Source: Catonia carolina (lineage: Eukaryota; Arthropoda; Insecta; Hemiptera; Achilidae). From it: 64,000 bases of DNA. The stretch is from positions 17,643,506-17,707,505 of the forward strand of contig JAQMRL010000006.1 in the NCBI GenBank assembly GCA_035578175.1, given 5' to 3'. Made by a program: the position numbers and the translations under genes. This document shows positions 1 to 11,219 of the stretch, in pieces; position 1 is the stretch's first letter; every line of letters starts with the position of its first letter. A model generated the notes under the pieces. The model saw nothing but the letters and a program-made list of their open reading frames with translations, did not search any database and was not told the origin of the DNA.

Positions 1-90
1 CAAATAGATGCACATTACTAAGTAATGTTAACTACTTCTTTGGATTTCACTCCACATATTACGTTTATTACATAGGCCTATATTGTTGTT

Positions 91-870
91 ATGAGATTGC
101 TGAGATTCGCCGATGATATAGTAGTATTAGCCGTGACAAAGAAAGAACTAGAGGATGCCTTAAATGGAATGGATGAGATTTTGAGAAAGGATTACTTCAT
201 GAAAATTAATAAGAACGAAATGAAAGTGTTGTGCAGCAGCAAGAGTGGTTTACAAGAGATGGGAAATTTAAAAGTAGGCAACGAAAGCATACAGGAAGTG
301 GGGGAATTCTGCTATCTAGGGAGTAAAATAACAAAGGATGGTAGAAGCACAAGTTATATCAAGAGTAGAATTGTTCAAGCCAGAAAAGCCTTTGAAATAA
401 AAAAACAGCTTACTGACTACAACATTGATTTACAGATTAGGAAAAATTTCTTAAAACATTATGTTTGGAGTGTAGCATTATACGGAAGTGAAACGTGGGT
501 GATAGGGGCTGCAGAAAAGAAGAGGATAGAAGCTTTTGAAATGTGGTGTTATAGAAAAATGTTAAAGATTAGGTGGGTGGACAAAATAAGTAATTTAGAG
601 GTTCTTAGGCGAGTGGATGAAAAAAGAAGTATATGGAAGCATCTTACCAAAAGAATGGATAGGTTAGTGGGGCATATCCTAAGACATCCAGGTATTGGTC
701 TATCAATAATGGAGGGTTATATTGAGGGAGTAAATTGTAGAGGGAGACAAAGATTAGAATATATAAAGCAAATTACAAAAGATGTAGGGTGTTACAGGTA
801 TGTAGATATGAAACGACTTGCGCAAGATAGAACAGCTTGGAGAACTGCATCAAACCAGTCGAGAGACTGA
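91..870 (+). pseudogene. 5'-truncated LINE: reverse transcriptase C-terminal part (RTE-like)
   Basis: A 259-codon open frame begins at the RT catalytic box (FADDI at residues 6-10) and runs to the natural end of a non-LTR retrotransposon ORF. After the box come a helical thumb region, the GSETW motif (about residues 132-136), a WxHLTKRMDRLVGHILRHPG segment and the terminal DRTAWR motif usual at the end of RTE-type polyproteins. The endonuclease and RT fingers are missing, as expected for 5' truncation during target-primed reverse transcription. A short A-rich stretch (871-883) follows the stop and abuts a SINE-A copy. The first Met is only the first codon after truncation, not a real start. 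The frame is still open, so the insertion is fairly young. The clade is less certain than the LINE assignment. Confidence 0.88.
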
Positions 871-883
871 TGACAAAAAAAAA

Positions 884-1076
884 TTGTTGTTATCAGCTGA
901 AAGGCTGGTTTGAACCTCTAGAGGCTTTAATAGTGAGGTAGTTTACCAGTGCATTCCTCACTGAGTGGTGTACCCGACCCTCTGAAAAGCATCTACTTTG
1001 CACCCTTCAAATAACACCTTCACTATTTCATTCATGGCTGTATAATGAAATGCATTACTCTCGAGAAGAAAATTGT
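884..1076 (-). repeat. SINE-A copy 1 (partial)
   Basis: Antisense partial copy of the window's commonest short retroposon. It starts with the complement of the (AAC)n tail and the GCTGATAAC block, then the GGTTTGAACC box and the CCTCACTGAGTGG core. It ends near the GGCTGTATAATGAAATGCAT block, so the 5' half is absent. It sits directly behind the poly(A)-like end of the LINE at 91-870. Confidence 0.8.
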
Positions 1077-1482
1077 GACTATTTCAAGGCTGATGAGCTC
1101 TGTACGTACGCATTGCCCCCTGCCCACTTCATAACTAGCCAATGACTTGCCAACAACGTTGCCAATACTTGCTCTCGTAGCTCTGTTATATATTTCGTCA
1201 GCCATTTTTTTTGGTCTTTCATTAACAATGATATAACCTACGAACATATAATCAGCTGATTATATTGTAAAGTATTACATGCCAACGTGCTCAATAATCG
1301 ATGTGTTCAGTATGAGATGCAAGACACGAGTGAACTACTGCGGCTCTTATACGCATGCGCACGTAATGTTTGTCAGGGTGAAACATTCGTACAATCTGAT
1401 AACGCTGGCAAACGTTCTGATTGGTCTAAACGCGTACAACAGTAGACTCATCAATCGTGAAAAGCATTATAGTGTCTTTTAT

Positions 1483-1517
<35 letters not shown>

Positions 1518-2124
1518 TATAAATACGAGTATAATGAGAGTGGACAACACCCTCCAACACCTGCCACCTCGTTTCTTGCAACCTAACCCACATTTAAACC
1601 TATCCTGCCAGGATAGACCCTAAACCTCGTCACCTTACAATCACTCTACAACCAGGACACCCTTATCTAAATCCTGCATCCACCTCTACTTACTTATGAT
1701 TAATCAGGCATCAGATTATCCTTAAGCATCCCTTCATGTTCTCATAACAGTTTATACTTTTAAACTCCACGGTTTTCACAATGCTGGCATCAACTCTAGC
1801 CTTAACAAAAATTCATCTCTTAAATTCTATTTAATCTCATGACTGCAAGAGTACATCTCCATTGCTTCAAGGCACTTTAAATGTCTCCTGTTACCTTTTA
1901 CACTTGTACTCCATGGCTTCAATTACAGCTTTATACAACCGCTGTTTGACTCCCATGGTTATATTTTGGCTCCAAGTTGTCACTTTTAATACCGGCGAGA
2001 AATTGAACTCATTACCTTAGGATTAAATTTAATTGCAGCAAATTGAATGACGCACAAACGCGTCAATAGCCTTACGAATGGATAATGGATGTTCAGCGGC
2101 GCCTGATAACGCAAATCTAATCAT
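1077..2124. other. No gene seen; contains a (TA)n run
   Basis: About 1 kb without a recognisable coding region or repeat match inside the window. The only clear structure is a (TA)n microsatellite at about 1487-1514. The open frames here are short and show no domain motif. Confidence 0.5.
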
Positions 2125-2728
2125 GATTTAATGACGCTAAATGAAAATCAACCTCTGTATGACTTACAAATATGATAAATCACTAATTGACGCTGAACTA
2201 AGCGTTGTGAAGCTTTTGTGCTCGAAATGCATATATAGGCCGCAATCTTGAGCAAACCATTTTTCACCACAAGAGTACAGCCACAAAAATTCAGCAGATA
2301 TGACACTTACCTTATCTTTTAGACTATAAACAATGTTGTAAATTACGCGTTTTAAAAAAAATTGTAGGAGCTGTTTTTGAGAAAATCACAAAAAAGTGAA
2401 AAATCGATCGAATAAACTACTACTTCCGGTTGACCGATTTTGATGAATATGTTCGTGACGGGTTTTCTAGTGATACCTAACCGAAGTTTCGATTTCATAA
2501 TATTCCCTTGTGGTATCTAACTTAAGTTTCAAGTTAACTTGTACGCTATTCCGTTCACACGTATACATATACCGATAAAAATTGAATTTTTGGGTGCACG
2601 GGGCCAGAAAACGTGTATTTCCAGTGGAAAACTCGTTTTCGAAAATTCGTTATATAGACAATACTTTCCTCTCTTCTATATTATAATATTTCTTATATAT
2701 TCATGATGGGCAAGAGAAAGTAAAAATC
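2125..2728 (-). mobile_element. Helentron-like (HINE) copy 1, old and partial
   Basis: Diverged antisense copy of a non-autonomous element present about eleven times in the window. Recognisable blocks are AAATGAAAATCAACCTC, CTACTTCCGGTTGACCGATT and the terminal GGGCAAGAGAAAGTAAAAAT. The end that normally carries the GTGTGAAACAC hairpin is missing, and the (TG)n tract is reduced to a short ACACGTATACA stretch. Confidence 0.75.
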
Positions 2729-3221
2729 TGTAGGCAGAATATTATTAAATTTTTCAAGTCTTTTCGTAGATTAACAAACAGAGCAGTAACTTAATATTTT
2801 TATTCCTTTTGTCGGATATTGAAATTACATTTAGTTTTCTTGAACTTTTACTTTCTACAAAATTATTTTTCTTTTTCGAACTTTAGTAAATAGTTTTTAC
2901 TATTGGTTAGGTCGATGACCTAACCATTTCCACCTTTTCATTTCCACCCTCTCGTTCAAAGTATTTTGATCTTAAGTAAGCCTAATTCCTTTCCTTCCCT
3001 ACTTAAGCACGTTTCAGTTGTAGATGTACCAATTCCTTCATTATCACTTTTATTTTCTTATAACTTTGAACTTAAACAATCAATAAAATTTAAATTAACT
3101 AACACAAGTGGAACACATCTGGAAAGTATATTTACATTCATGATACATTTGCTACATTAGGTCTAAAATTAATATTTTATAATCAATTTCTACATTTTAT
3201 AATACCTAGTACTTATATTTA
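2729..3221. other. No gene or known repeat recognised
   Basis: AT-rich spacer between a Helentron-like copy and the SINE-A cluster. A 64-codon frame at 2966-3160 has no recognisable motif and is probably chance. Confidence 0.45.
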
Positions 3222-3611
3222 ACACAGGCAGGTGGAGTGTTTAATTATTTGCACTCTATCTGCTAGTTCCAGGGCTACAAAAAAATAGTTCTGTTTCTTA
3301 TCGCATGGTCAACCAATTATATGACTGAACCATTTGAGAACAGAAGAAGTAGAGGTGTAAAAGACACTAGTCAGAGCTATCTCCTCTGAGAGTAATGAAT
3401 TTCATTATACAGCCAAACCCTGGGATGAATGAAGTGAAGGTGTCATTTGCAGGGTGAAAAGTAGAAGCTTTACAGAGGGCCTGGGATGCTAATAAGCATA
3501 CTTTTCCACTCACTGGGAAAGGCTATGGTAAAACACCTCACTTCTCATTTTACGTAGTAAAAACCGTAGAGGTTCAAACTAGCCTTTCGGCTGATGATAT
3601 AATCAACAGTA
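3222..3611 (+). repeat. SINE-A copy 2
   Basis: Near full-length sense copy, from the CAGGTGGAGTGT head through AATGAATTTCATTATACAGCC and GGTTCAAAC to the GCTGATGAT tail. It lies 55 bp upstream of another copy in the same orientation. Confidence 0.88.
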
Positions 3612-3666
3612 ATCAATATCTATACTAATTATAATATCATATTCATTATATAATATAATATAAAAT

Positions 3667-4064
3667 TGCCCATAACGGACAGGTGGAATGTCAAATTATT
3701 TACACTCAATCTTTTTGTTGCAGGGCTAAAATAAATAGTTCAGTTTCTTATCACATGGTCAGCCAATTAAATGACTGAATCATTTAAGAACAGAAGAGGT
3801 AGAGGTGTAAAAGACACTAATCGGAGTTGTCTCCTCTGAAAGTAATGAATTTCATTATACAGCCAGACCCTGTGGTGAATGAAGTGAAGGTGTCATTTGC
3901 AGAGTGGAAAATATGTGCTTCTCAGAGGGCCCGGCATGCTGATAAGAGTACTTTTCCACTCAGTGAGGAAGGCAACGGTAAACCACCTCACTCCTCGTTT
4001 TACTTAGTAAAACCTCTACAGATTCAAACCAGCCTTTTGGCTGATGACCTAAACAGTAACAACA
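3667..4064 (+). repeat. SINE-A copy 3 with open frame
   Basis: Full-length sense copy starting at GCCCATAACGGACAGG and ending in GATGACCTAAACAGTAACAACAA. An open frame (from 3827) translates the middle of the repeat as MNFIIQPDPVVNEVKVSFAE and onward. The same peptide is readable in several other copies, so the frame is a property of the repeat and not a host gene. Confidence 0.92.
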
Positions 4065-4432
4065 ATATAATATTAATTATAATAACAATATCAATGCATG
4101 CTAATTCAGAATTTCTTCATTGATTTACTAACTCACTTTTTTGTCACTAATTTTACTGAATTCCCTATTGTAGTTATTTGAGTCACGAGTTTCCCTTTGG
4201 TTTTAACGAGGGTTAAAGGGGGAAAGCATCAGTGCGCATGCGCGAATACTTTGGTACCAGTTCAGTCAACACAATAACGTACACTGTAACCAGAGCACGT
4301 ACAGTATATTTTGAAACGTTTTATAGGTTAGCTGTACGAATATAACTGTTTTTTGCCGAAATGTTAGTTTCTCAAAAACTAGGTTGGACTCTTAAAATTG
4401 ACATAAAAACTATTTATTCCTTCCCTATATAT

Positions 4433-4828
4433 TTGTTGTTGTTTAGGTCATCAGCCGAAAAGCTGGTTTCAACCTGTAGAGGTTTTACTAAGTAAACGAG
4501 GAGTGAGGTGGTTTTACCATTGCCTTCCTCACTGAATAGAAAAGTACGCTTATCAGAATGCCGGGCCCTCTGAAAAGAACGTATTTTCCAGTCTGCAAAT
4601 GACACCTTCACTTCATTCACCACAGGGTCTGGCTGTATAATGAAATCCATTACTTTCAGAGGAGATAACTCTGATTAGTGTCTTTTGCATCTCTACCTCT
4701 TCTGTTCTTAAATGATTCAGTCATTTAATTGGCTGACCATGTGATAAGAAACAGAACTATTTATTTTAGCCCAGCAACGAACAGATTGAGAATAAATAAT
4801 TTGACACTCCACCTGTCTGTTATGGGCA
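4433..4828 (-). repeat. SINE-A copy 4 with target-site duplication
   Basis: Full-length antisense copy, from TTGTTGTTTAGGTCATCAGCC to the complement of the GCCCATAAC head. The flanks share CCTATATATTT on both sides (about 4424-4434 and 4831-4841), an 11-bp target-site duplication typical of target-primed retroposition. It points towards copy 3, forming an inverted pair about 370 bp apart. Confidence 0.92.
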
Positions 4829-5152
4829 GCCTATATATTTATTCAAGGTAAAAGACACTTTTTTTAATGACACTAAACAATACTTTAATTATCCCTAAAG
4901 TGTCGATAAATGGTTTTAAAAAGTTAAAAAAAAAATGATAAAATCGGAATGGATCGAGAAAAATAGACCAAACCGAATTCAGACAACTAATTACGGACTT
5001 TTAGGGCTTCCGTGAAGAACAAAAACAGAACACTAGGTGGACAGACGAAAGGAGACAAGCCTGCAGTGAGCAAAGACTTGTTAAAGATTCAAAATAAAGG
5101 ATAAAAAAATCTATTAAAATAATAAACAATAATAATAATGTGAGTAGGAATG

Positions 5153-5696
5153 CTATATGCCAGCGAAACTTTATCACTAAACAGGAAAACATATATGGAA
5201 AATCTAAAGAAAGAAGAAAGAAGGATAATCAGGAAGATTCTGGGACCGAGATGGACCGAAAATGGATATCGATTACAGAAAACGTCTAACGTTGAAGAAT
5301 ATTCTAAGGTAGAGACAGACATGAGGAAAAGACGCCTTAAATTCTATGGCCATATAATGAGGCTTCCCAATCACAGACTAACAAAAAAAATAGTAAAATA
5401 CGTAGCATCCCTCGTTAATGGAGGAGAATGGATCCGAAATGTTAAAAAAGACTTGGAAATAGCTAATACTGTGAAAGAAGACTTGGACACAAGAAACAAT
5501 TTTAGGAGGAAGGTTGAGAAATGGGAAGTTAAACCAGAGACAAAAGCTCCGAGAACTGGAGTAAAATGGAGTGAAGAAAGAAAAGCTAAATTCTCGCAAG
5601 AAATGAAAAACTGGTGGGCAAATAAAAAGAACAACAAGAAACCCCAAAACTGAACCATCTTTACTTAGCGTCTTCCACTTTGGGAGTTTTACGACT
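5153..5696 (+). pseudogene. 5'-truncated LINE: RT C-terminal domain plus 3' end
   Basis: An open frame (5150-5653, 167 aa) encodes the distal part of a non-LTR retrotransposon polyprotein. It contains LYASETL, KKEERRIIRKILGP and RRLKFYGHIMRLP motifs and ends in a basic WWANKKNNKKPQN tail. About 45 bp of 3' untranslated sequence follow, then an (AAT)n tract. The flanks look like an imperfect duplication of about 20 bp (AATAATAATAATGTGNGTAG at about 5128-5148 and about 5711-5732), which supports insertion of an already truncated copy. The same family occurs antisense at 49970-50950. The catalytic RT core is absent. Confidence 0.85.
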
Positions 5697-5737
5697 AGTA
5701 ATAATAATAATAATAATAATGTGCGTAGAATAAATTG

Positions 5738-6100
5738 AATGATTCCAAGAGAGATAATTTGAGTTGCCGCCGAATAACTAATGTAATATCCATTGATTTT
5801 GTATCGCAGAAAATATTACACGCACTGATAAATGATTATTTAGATTATGTAATTATGATGAATTTTCATTATTAAATATGGATAGGCAATCGTACAAAGT
5901 TAATCGAATTATGACTCTACATCAATAACAACCCCATTACACTCTCACAGTTTGTTAACCGATGACGTCACGAAATTCGATTGAAATTTTATAACTGATC
6001 AATGCGAATGTGTTAGTAAATCAAATAGAATTATTTTTTACAGCTCTAATTTTAGAACAGAGAATACATCAAAAATAAACCAGAGAGGAGTGAATTACTC
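5738..6100. other. Unannotated spacer
   Basis: AT-rich, with no coding potential or repeat match that I can support. Confidence 0.4.
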
Positions 6101-6255
6101 TTTTTTTACTTTCTCTTGCCTATATGAATATATAGGAAGGAAAGTAGGTACTGTTTTCATGTCGATTTTTCAAAATCGAGTTTTCACCGGATCTATACGT
6201 TTTCAGACCCCCTGAACCCAAAAAACATGTTTTTAGCGATTGGTCTGTGTGTGTG

Positions 6256-6306
<51 letters not shown>

Positions 6307-6918
6307 CTGAATATCTCAAGAACGGAACATCGTACGAACTTGAAACTTAAAACTTAAGTTACATACCACTACCGAACCCGACACGAACATTTTCATCAAA
6401 ATCGGTCAACAGGAAGTAGTAGTTTATTCGTATAATTTTTCACGTTTTTGCGATTTTCTCAAAAACTGTTCCTACGATTTTTTTAAAAATTGCCTGGTTT
6501 AAAAAACCTACAACTTTTATTTCAAACATTTTTTTGTTTAACGCTTAATTTAGCAGTAATTAGCAATTTTCTGTTTTTTTCTCACGAAAACGTGAGAAAA
6601 ATCGATTTTTTAACATTTCGGCCTTAGTATGCATTTTATGACAAAAGTGTATATAATAGAATTGATAGAAAATTAAAAGATCTACAACTTTTATTTAAAG
6701 CATTTATTTGTACAGATCTTAGTTTAGCGTGAAAGAGCGATTTTCCGTATTTTTAAGGCAAACTGAGATCGATTTTCATTTTTCGTCTTTCATATATGAT
6801 TAAAATTAGGTTATGTTTATGAAGGTTAGTTTTTGGTTTATTTCTAATGTTAGGTTTATTGTTAATTATTTGCACTGGCAAGAGAAAGTTGTGTGCGTGT
6901 TTCACACCAGATTTTTTT
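6101..6918 (+). mobile_element. Helentron-like (HINE) copy 2, next to the GPCR exon
   Basis: Starts with TTTTTACTTTCTCTTGCC and ends with GGCAAGAGAAAG, a hairpin and CACCAGATTTTT. ACTTTCTCTTGCC near the 5' end is inverted near the 3' end as a subterminal inverted repeat, with a (TG)n tract (6241-6304) inside. Compared with the copies at 11011 and 39381 it has an internal deletion of about 170 bp around 6485-6500. The 3' end lies about 50 bp before the splice acceptor of the receptor exon. Confidence 0.8.
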
Positions 6919-6968
6919 TACTACATTAGACAATTAATTAACTTGTTCTGTTTTTTCTTTTGTTACAG

Positions 6969-7264
6969 TACAACAGCAATATATTCTCAAAATGATTCAT
7001 CAAAATCCCTCAGTGATCCATCCTACTCTCCGTTATCAACGCCGGAATTCCGTTATTCTTTTCCGATGACAGTATTCTTCTGCGTAGCGTATTCACTTGT
7101 CTTCATCGTCGGAGTTACTGGAAACTGTTTCGTTGTTTTAGTTGTGTACAGAAGTCCTCGTATGAGATCTCCTACTAATTTATTTATTGCGAATCTTGCT
7201 TGTGCTGATCTTCTAGTGAATGTTATTTGTCTACCTTTTACATTAATCAGCAATATTATGTCAG
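6969..7264 (+). CDS. Class-A peptide-type GPCR, internal exon (extracellular N-terminus to TM2)
   Basis: A 296-bp exon is bounded by a strong acceptor (a pyrimidine-rich tract ending TTGTTACAG at 6968, with TTAATTAAC as a plausible branch site) and a consensus donor, GTAAGT at 7265. It encodes an extracellular segment with an NDS glycosylation sequon. TM1 follows and ends in the family GN motif (VTGNCFVVLVVYR). A basic first loop (RSPRMRSPT) leads to TM2 with the hallmark LACAD segment (NLFIANLACADLLVN; D at position 2.50) and CLPFT. The exon ends in phase 1. The TM2 wording resembles insect neuropeptide receptors of the GPR83/NPY/tachykinin-like group, but one exon cannot fix the ligand. The start of the reading frame at 6847 lies in the upstream mobile element and is not the protein start. 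I saw no other exons, so the introns are probably long or run beyond the window. This is the only convincing host coding sequence here. Confidence 0.82.
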
Positions 7265-7699
7265 GTAAGTGAATTTTTTGAACCTTTTTAATTTTTTTAT
7301 AATATTTTTCTTAACGCAAACGTTGTAACTGACATTTTCGTGATCTTGAGTTATTTTTTTTCTGTTTGAGAAGATTTAATATTTATACTCTATTATACAT
7401 TAATATTGTAAAACCTAAACCTGAGATCTTTCAAGATCTGGGTTTAATAAATAATAAATATACTTAACTTTAAACTTATAGCAAATAATTATTTATTTTA
7501 CATAATTAATCATTACAATTAATTGTTTAACTTAGCCTACTAACATATACAATAAGATTACGTAAAATAAATCAATTAATAATAACAGTAGAATGCAGTT
7601 CTTTAGAAAGCAAACCAATAATTGCGTTACCTATCTACATCCACTTATTACCATCCGTACGCACTTCACTATTAACGTAGTCCCATAACAACACTATCT
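7265..7699. other. Start of intron downstream of the GPCR exon
   Basis: Begins with the GTAAGT donor and continues as AT-rich non-coding sequence. No further receptor exon was recognised before the SINE-A copy at 7700. Confidence 0.5.
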
Positions 7700-8343
7700 G
7701 CCCATAACTGGCAGGTGGAGTGTTAAACTATTTTCACTCGATCTGCTAGTTTCAGGGCTAAAAGAAATATTTCTGTTTCTCATTATCACATGGTCAGCCA
7801 ATTGTATGACTGAAGCATTTAAGAACAGAAGAGGTAGAGCTGTAAAAGACACTATACCCCAACAAACTAAAGACTGCAGATGAGATCAAGCCAATAACAG
7901 CCAAGGTCAGGTGTGAGGTTGCCCTTTCGGTAAGTCACACTCTGTTCCATCGAACTCCAGCTGACTTTTTGTTAGGCTGTCATCCACAGCGGTACCACAA
8001 CGTGACAACGCAGGATACGATTAATGAAAGTCAATTGGCTCTGTACTGTGAACTAGGTCACTATGTTCTGGCCTTCATCTGCAGTCTCTAGTTCGTTAAG
8101 CTATAGTCAGAATTATCTTCTCTGAGAGTAATTAATTTCATTATACAGCCAGACCATTTGGTGAATGAAGTGAAGGTGTCCTAATGTAAAGTGGAGAGTA
8201 GATGCTTTTTAGAGGGCTTAGCATGCTGATAAGCATACTTTTCCATTTAGTGAAAAAGGCCATTGGCACCTCACTTTTCGTTGTACTTAGTAAAGCCTCT
8301 AGAGGTTCAAACCAGCCTTTCAGCTGATGACATAAACAACAAC
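7700..8343 (+). repeat. SINE-A copy 5, interrupted by a TIR element
   Basis: A sense copy from GCCCATAACTGGCAGG to GATGACATAAACAACAAC, longer than its relatives because a 249-bp element sits at 7855-8103. Removing that element restores the family sequence GACACTAGTCAG exactly. Confidence 0.9.
7855..8103. mobile_element. 249-bp MITE with TA target duplication
   Basis: Non-coding insert flanked by TA (7853-7854 and 8104-8105). The ends are imperfect inverted repeats of about 29 bp sharing AACTA-AGACTGCAGATGA: the left end starts TACCCCAACAAACTA, and the right end read in reverse starts TAGCTTAACGAACTA. The TA duplication and TIRs suggest a Tc1/mariner-mobilised MITE. The empty site is known because the host repeat is present in other copies. 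Confidence 0.78.
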
Positions 8344-9265
8344 GACGGTATTTCAAACGGCCCGACTATTTCCATTCACGATTCAAATATTGACTGGCTC
8401 TGTACAACGGCGCTAATTGTTTTATATCTACTGTTTAACAGTTAATTTACACCCTTTGAATAATTTACGAGATCTTTTTAACATTTACGCCACTGTTCTG
8501 GCACCTCGTTGAAGGAATAAAAATAAAACGAACTTTTCTACTAGGTTCGATTTCTTAGAATTCCTATTCAAAATATCTTATTCATCGCAGTTCACTATCT
8601 TTGTTTAATACATTCCAACTCATACAGTACACAACTTACAATAAACAACTCATTCCATCAACGGTTTCTGTAATAATGTTACAACGTATATTTACAATCA
8701 GTTGCAGAAATCTAACTATTTACCTGATTCAATTAGAATTTTTGTATTTCTATATACTCCAAGACTTTGCGCGTTCATTTCTAAAATTATTAATACAATC
8801 TCAGAAAAAAAAATAATTGAAATCGATAACAAAATAAAAATAACATTATAGTATTCTTATGTTTCTTTTCAAGACTTCACTAAATATCATGCAAAATTCT
8901 AATATCAATTTGGTGAAAAATACAGTTAAATGTATTTCACTGTATTAGCAGGCTACATTAATATTTATTTTTAATTTTTCAAAGAGATTTGAGTTTTTAA
9001 TTTAAAGCTGCCAAAGGCAATTTTTTTAAATCATTATTAATTGAAAATTACAATTTTGTCTGGTACGACGTTTGCGTTTATTGTAATTGCATAGGCGTAA
9101 ATGTTAATTAAAATAAGTGTAATTGTAAAGTAATTAACTGTAGCTAGATATCAAACGTTGGTTATAAATCTTACAACAGTGTTGCCAATATTGGAAGGGT
9201 GAGATTATTCATAAATCCTATTTTACAGAATTTCTCGATTTTAGTAAGTACACATTTCTGAAAGA
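8344..9265. other. Unannotated AT-rich spacer
   Basis: No gene, splice-flanked exon or window repeat that I can support. The short frames at 8263-8445 and 8601-8816 lack motifs. Confidence 0.45.
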
Positions 9266-9836
9266 AAAATCCGGTGTGAAACTCTTACACGGCTTTCTCT
9301 AGCCAATTTAAATAATGAAAAATATAACCTATGTTTAATCATAAATAAACAATGTAAAATTAAATAAATACATAACATATTTTTTTAATTTATTTAAAGT
9401 CGCATCAACAGTTTGGTCATTAGCGACTACTGTCGGTTTCGGTACTGTAACAGTAGGTTTTAACGTGTTAAAATTTCCAGACCCTAGCCGGGAATCAAAC
9501 CCCGGGATCTTCCACTTTGTAGGCTAGTCACTACTCTATAGAGGCGGCCATAATATAATTTTGATCACGAATGAAACTTAATGACAATCTACTTCTGTTC
9601 GGCTTAAAAATACAGAAAATCACTAATCGACTTTTAATTAGGTTCTGTAGAAAACAATTGCTTGAAGCAAAAGCTTGAAGTAAACGTTATATTTATTTTA
9701 CTTTTCTATAAATTTTATCATAAACACTTTTTCGTAAAATGCATACTAAGGCTGCTATCTTAAAAATCCTATTTTACCTATTTCAGCGTGAAAAATACAG
9801 AAAATTGATGCTAAACTAGACGCTGTATATAAAAAA
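9266..9836 (-). mobile_element. Helentron-like (HINE) copy 3, old, split by a SINE
   Basis: Antisense, starting AAAAATCCGGTGTGAAACTC, the diverged hairpin end, followed by the CTTTCTCTAGCC motif. It is interrupted by the tRNA-derived SINE at 9380-9553 and resumes with ACTTAATGACAATC and AAAATGCATACTAAGGC blocks. The far end with the (TG)n tract is missing. Confidence 0.7.
9380..9553 (-). repeat. SINE-C copy 1 (tRNA-derived)
   Basis: Read on the minus strand, it has a tRNA-like head with a B-box-like GGGGTTTGATTCCCGG, then TCGCTAATGAC and GTTGATGCGACTTTAAATAA near the 3' end. The same 3' module occurs in the + copy at 58196-58362. The flanks show a possible CATAAYATA duplication. Confidence 0.7.
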
Positions 9837-9957
9837 AGAGAACGTTGCTAGACTAGTTCTAGTACGGGAGATTGACTAGCTCTGTAAACTAGCTCGGTAT
9901 GAACGTTTGCTAGTTGGTAGTAAGCTATACTTTGTACAGCAATACACAACGTACGTC

Positions 9958-10146
9958 ACGTATGTTTTCAGAGTAGTGGCAATAATTAATTAGCTCCGTG
10001 GGAACCTTCACAGTCACGTTAGTAGGTCCTGGTAGCACTAGGAGATAGTAAACTAGCGTCGTGGGCATAGGCCTTAACGGGGAATCGAACCCGGAACCTT
10101 TCGCTTTGTGAGCTAGCCTACCAACCACTACGTCACGAGGACGGCC
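9958..10146 (-). repeat. tRNA-derived SINE (family F)
   Basis: On the minus strand a pol III-like A box (GTAGTGGTTGGTAGGC) precedes a perfect B box (GGGTTCGATTCCCC) at tRNA-like spacing, followed by an unrelated body of about 100 bp. It does not fold as an intact tRNA and has no plausible anticodon arm, so I call it a SINE and not a tRNA gene. Confidence 0.65.
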
Positions 10147-10527
10147 ATTAGTTTTATTTACAGAAGTATAAAACCTAAAGTTATAAAAAAAAAAATAAAT
10201 ATTCCGTGATAAGTTTAAAAGTTTATCTGATAGAATCTTTGAATTATGTGTTGTCCGCAAATTTAATAAATTATTTGAAAGGTTATATCGTAGAGATAAA
10301 ACTGTCCACAGAATTAAATTGGCTGTATCCTTTCAAACGATATTTACAGGAAATATTAGTCACAGATAGAATTTTGTGTTAAAAATAAAAAATCAAAGTT
10401 GGGGGTCGCCATTAAAAACATAACAATAAAGTCTGGTATTTAATGGAGCTAGAGGGGGATCTAAAAGTGGTGCTATTTTATTTCTAATGATTAAAATATT
10501 ATTTTCTCCCCATTTTATTGTTCAGTA
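10147..10527. other. Unannotated spacer
   Basis: AT-rich, with no feature that I can support. Confidence 0.4.
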
Positions 10528-11146
10528 TATTTTCACTTTCTCTTGCCCTTCATGAAAATAGGTTGGTAACGAAAGTTTTTTCAAGTCGATTTTTCGACCA
10601 AGTTTTCATTGGAAATACACGTTTTCAGGTTCACTGACCTCAAAAATAAAACATGTTTGTACCGATAGGTCTGCGTATGAGTCAGAGTGTGTCATTGTTT
10701 GATGAATTAACTCAGAAACAGAAAAATTGCATGAAGTTGAAACGTGGAACTTAAGGGAACACACTCACTATAACCAGTAGGACTATTACCACAATTACAA
10801 TTATACGGGAACCCGGTACCAACATTTTTATCAAAATTAATTAACCGGAAGTAGTATTTTATTTGTACAATTTTCTTAAAAACGGCTTCTATGATTATAA
10901 ATAAAATTTCCTCATTTACTACATTTTTCTGTTCTTTCGTACTAGATTGAGTTTGCGACGTCTGGGAATATTCGTAAGGGAGAGGCTATGCTTTCGTGGT
11001 AAAAAATTGTTTTTTACTTTCTCTTGCCTATATGAATATATAGGAAGGAAAGTATTGTTTTCATGTCGATTTTTCGAAATCGAGTTTTCACCGGATCTAT
11101 ACGTTTTCAGACCCCCTGAACCCAAAAAACATGTTTTTAGCGATTG

Positions 11147-11219
<73 letters not shown>

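Noticed and set aside
5371..5658. Two hydrophobic minus-strand frames (5371-5658, 5378-5647)
   Set aside because: Antisense shadows of the Lys/Glu-rich LINE C-terminus on the plus strand.
9958..10146. Possible tRNA gene on the minus strand
   Set aside because: Good A and B boxes but no acceptor stem pairing or anticodon loop; a SINE head fits better.
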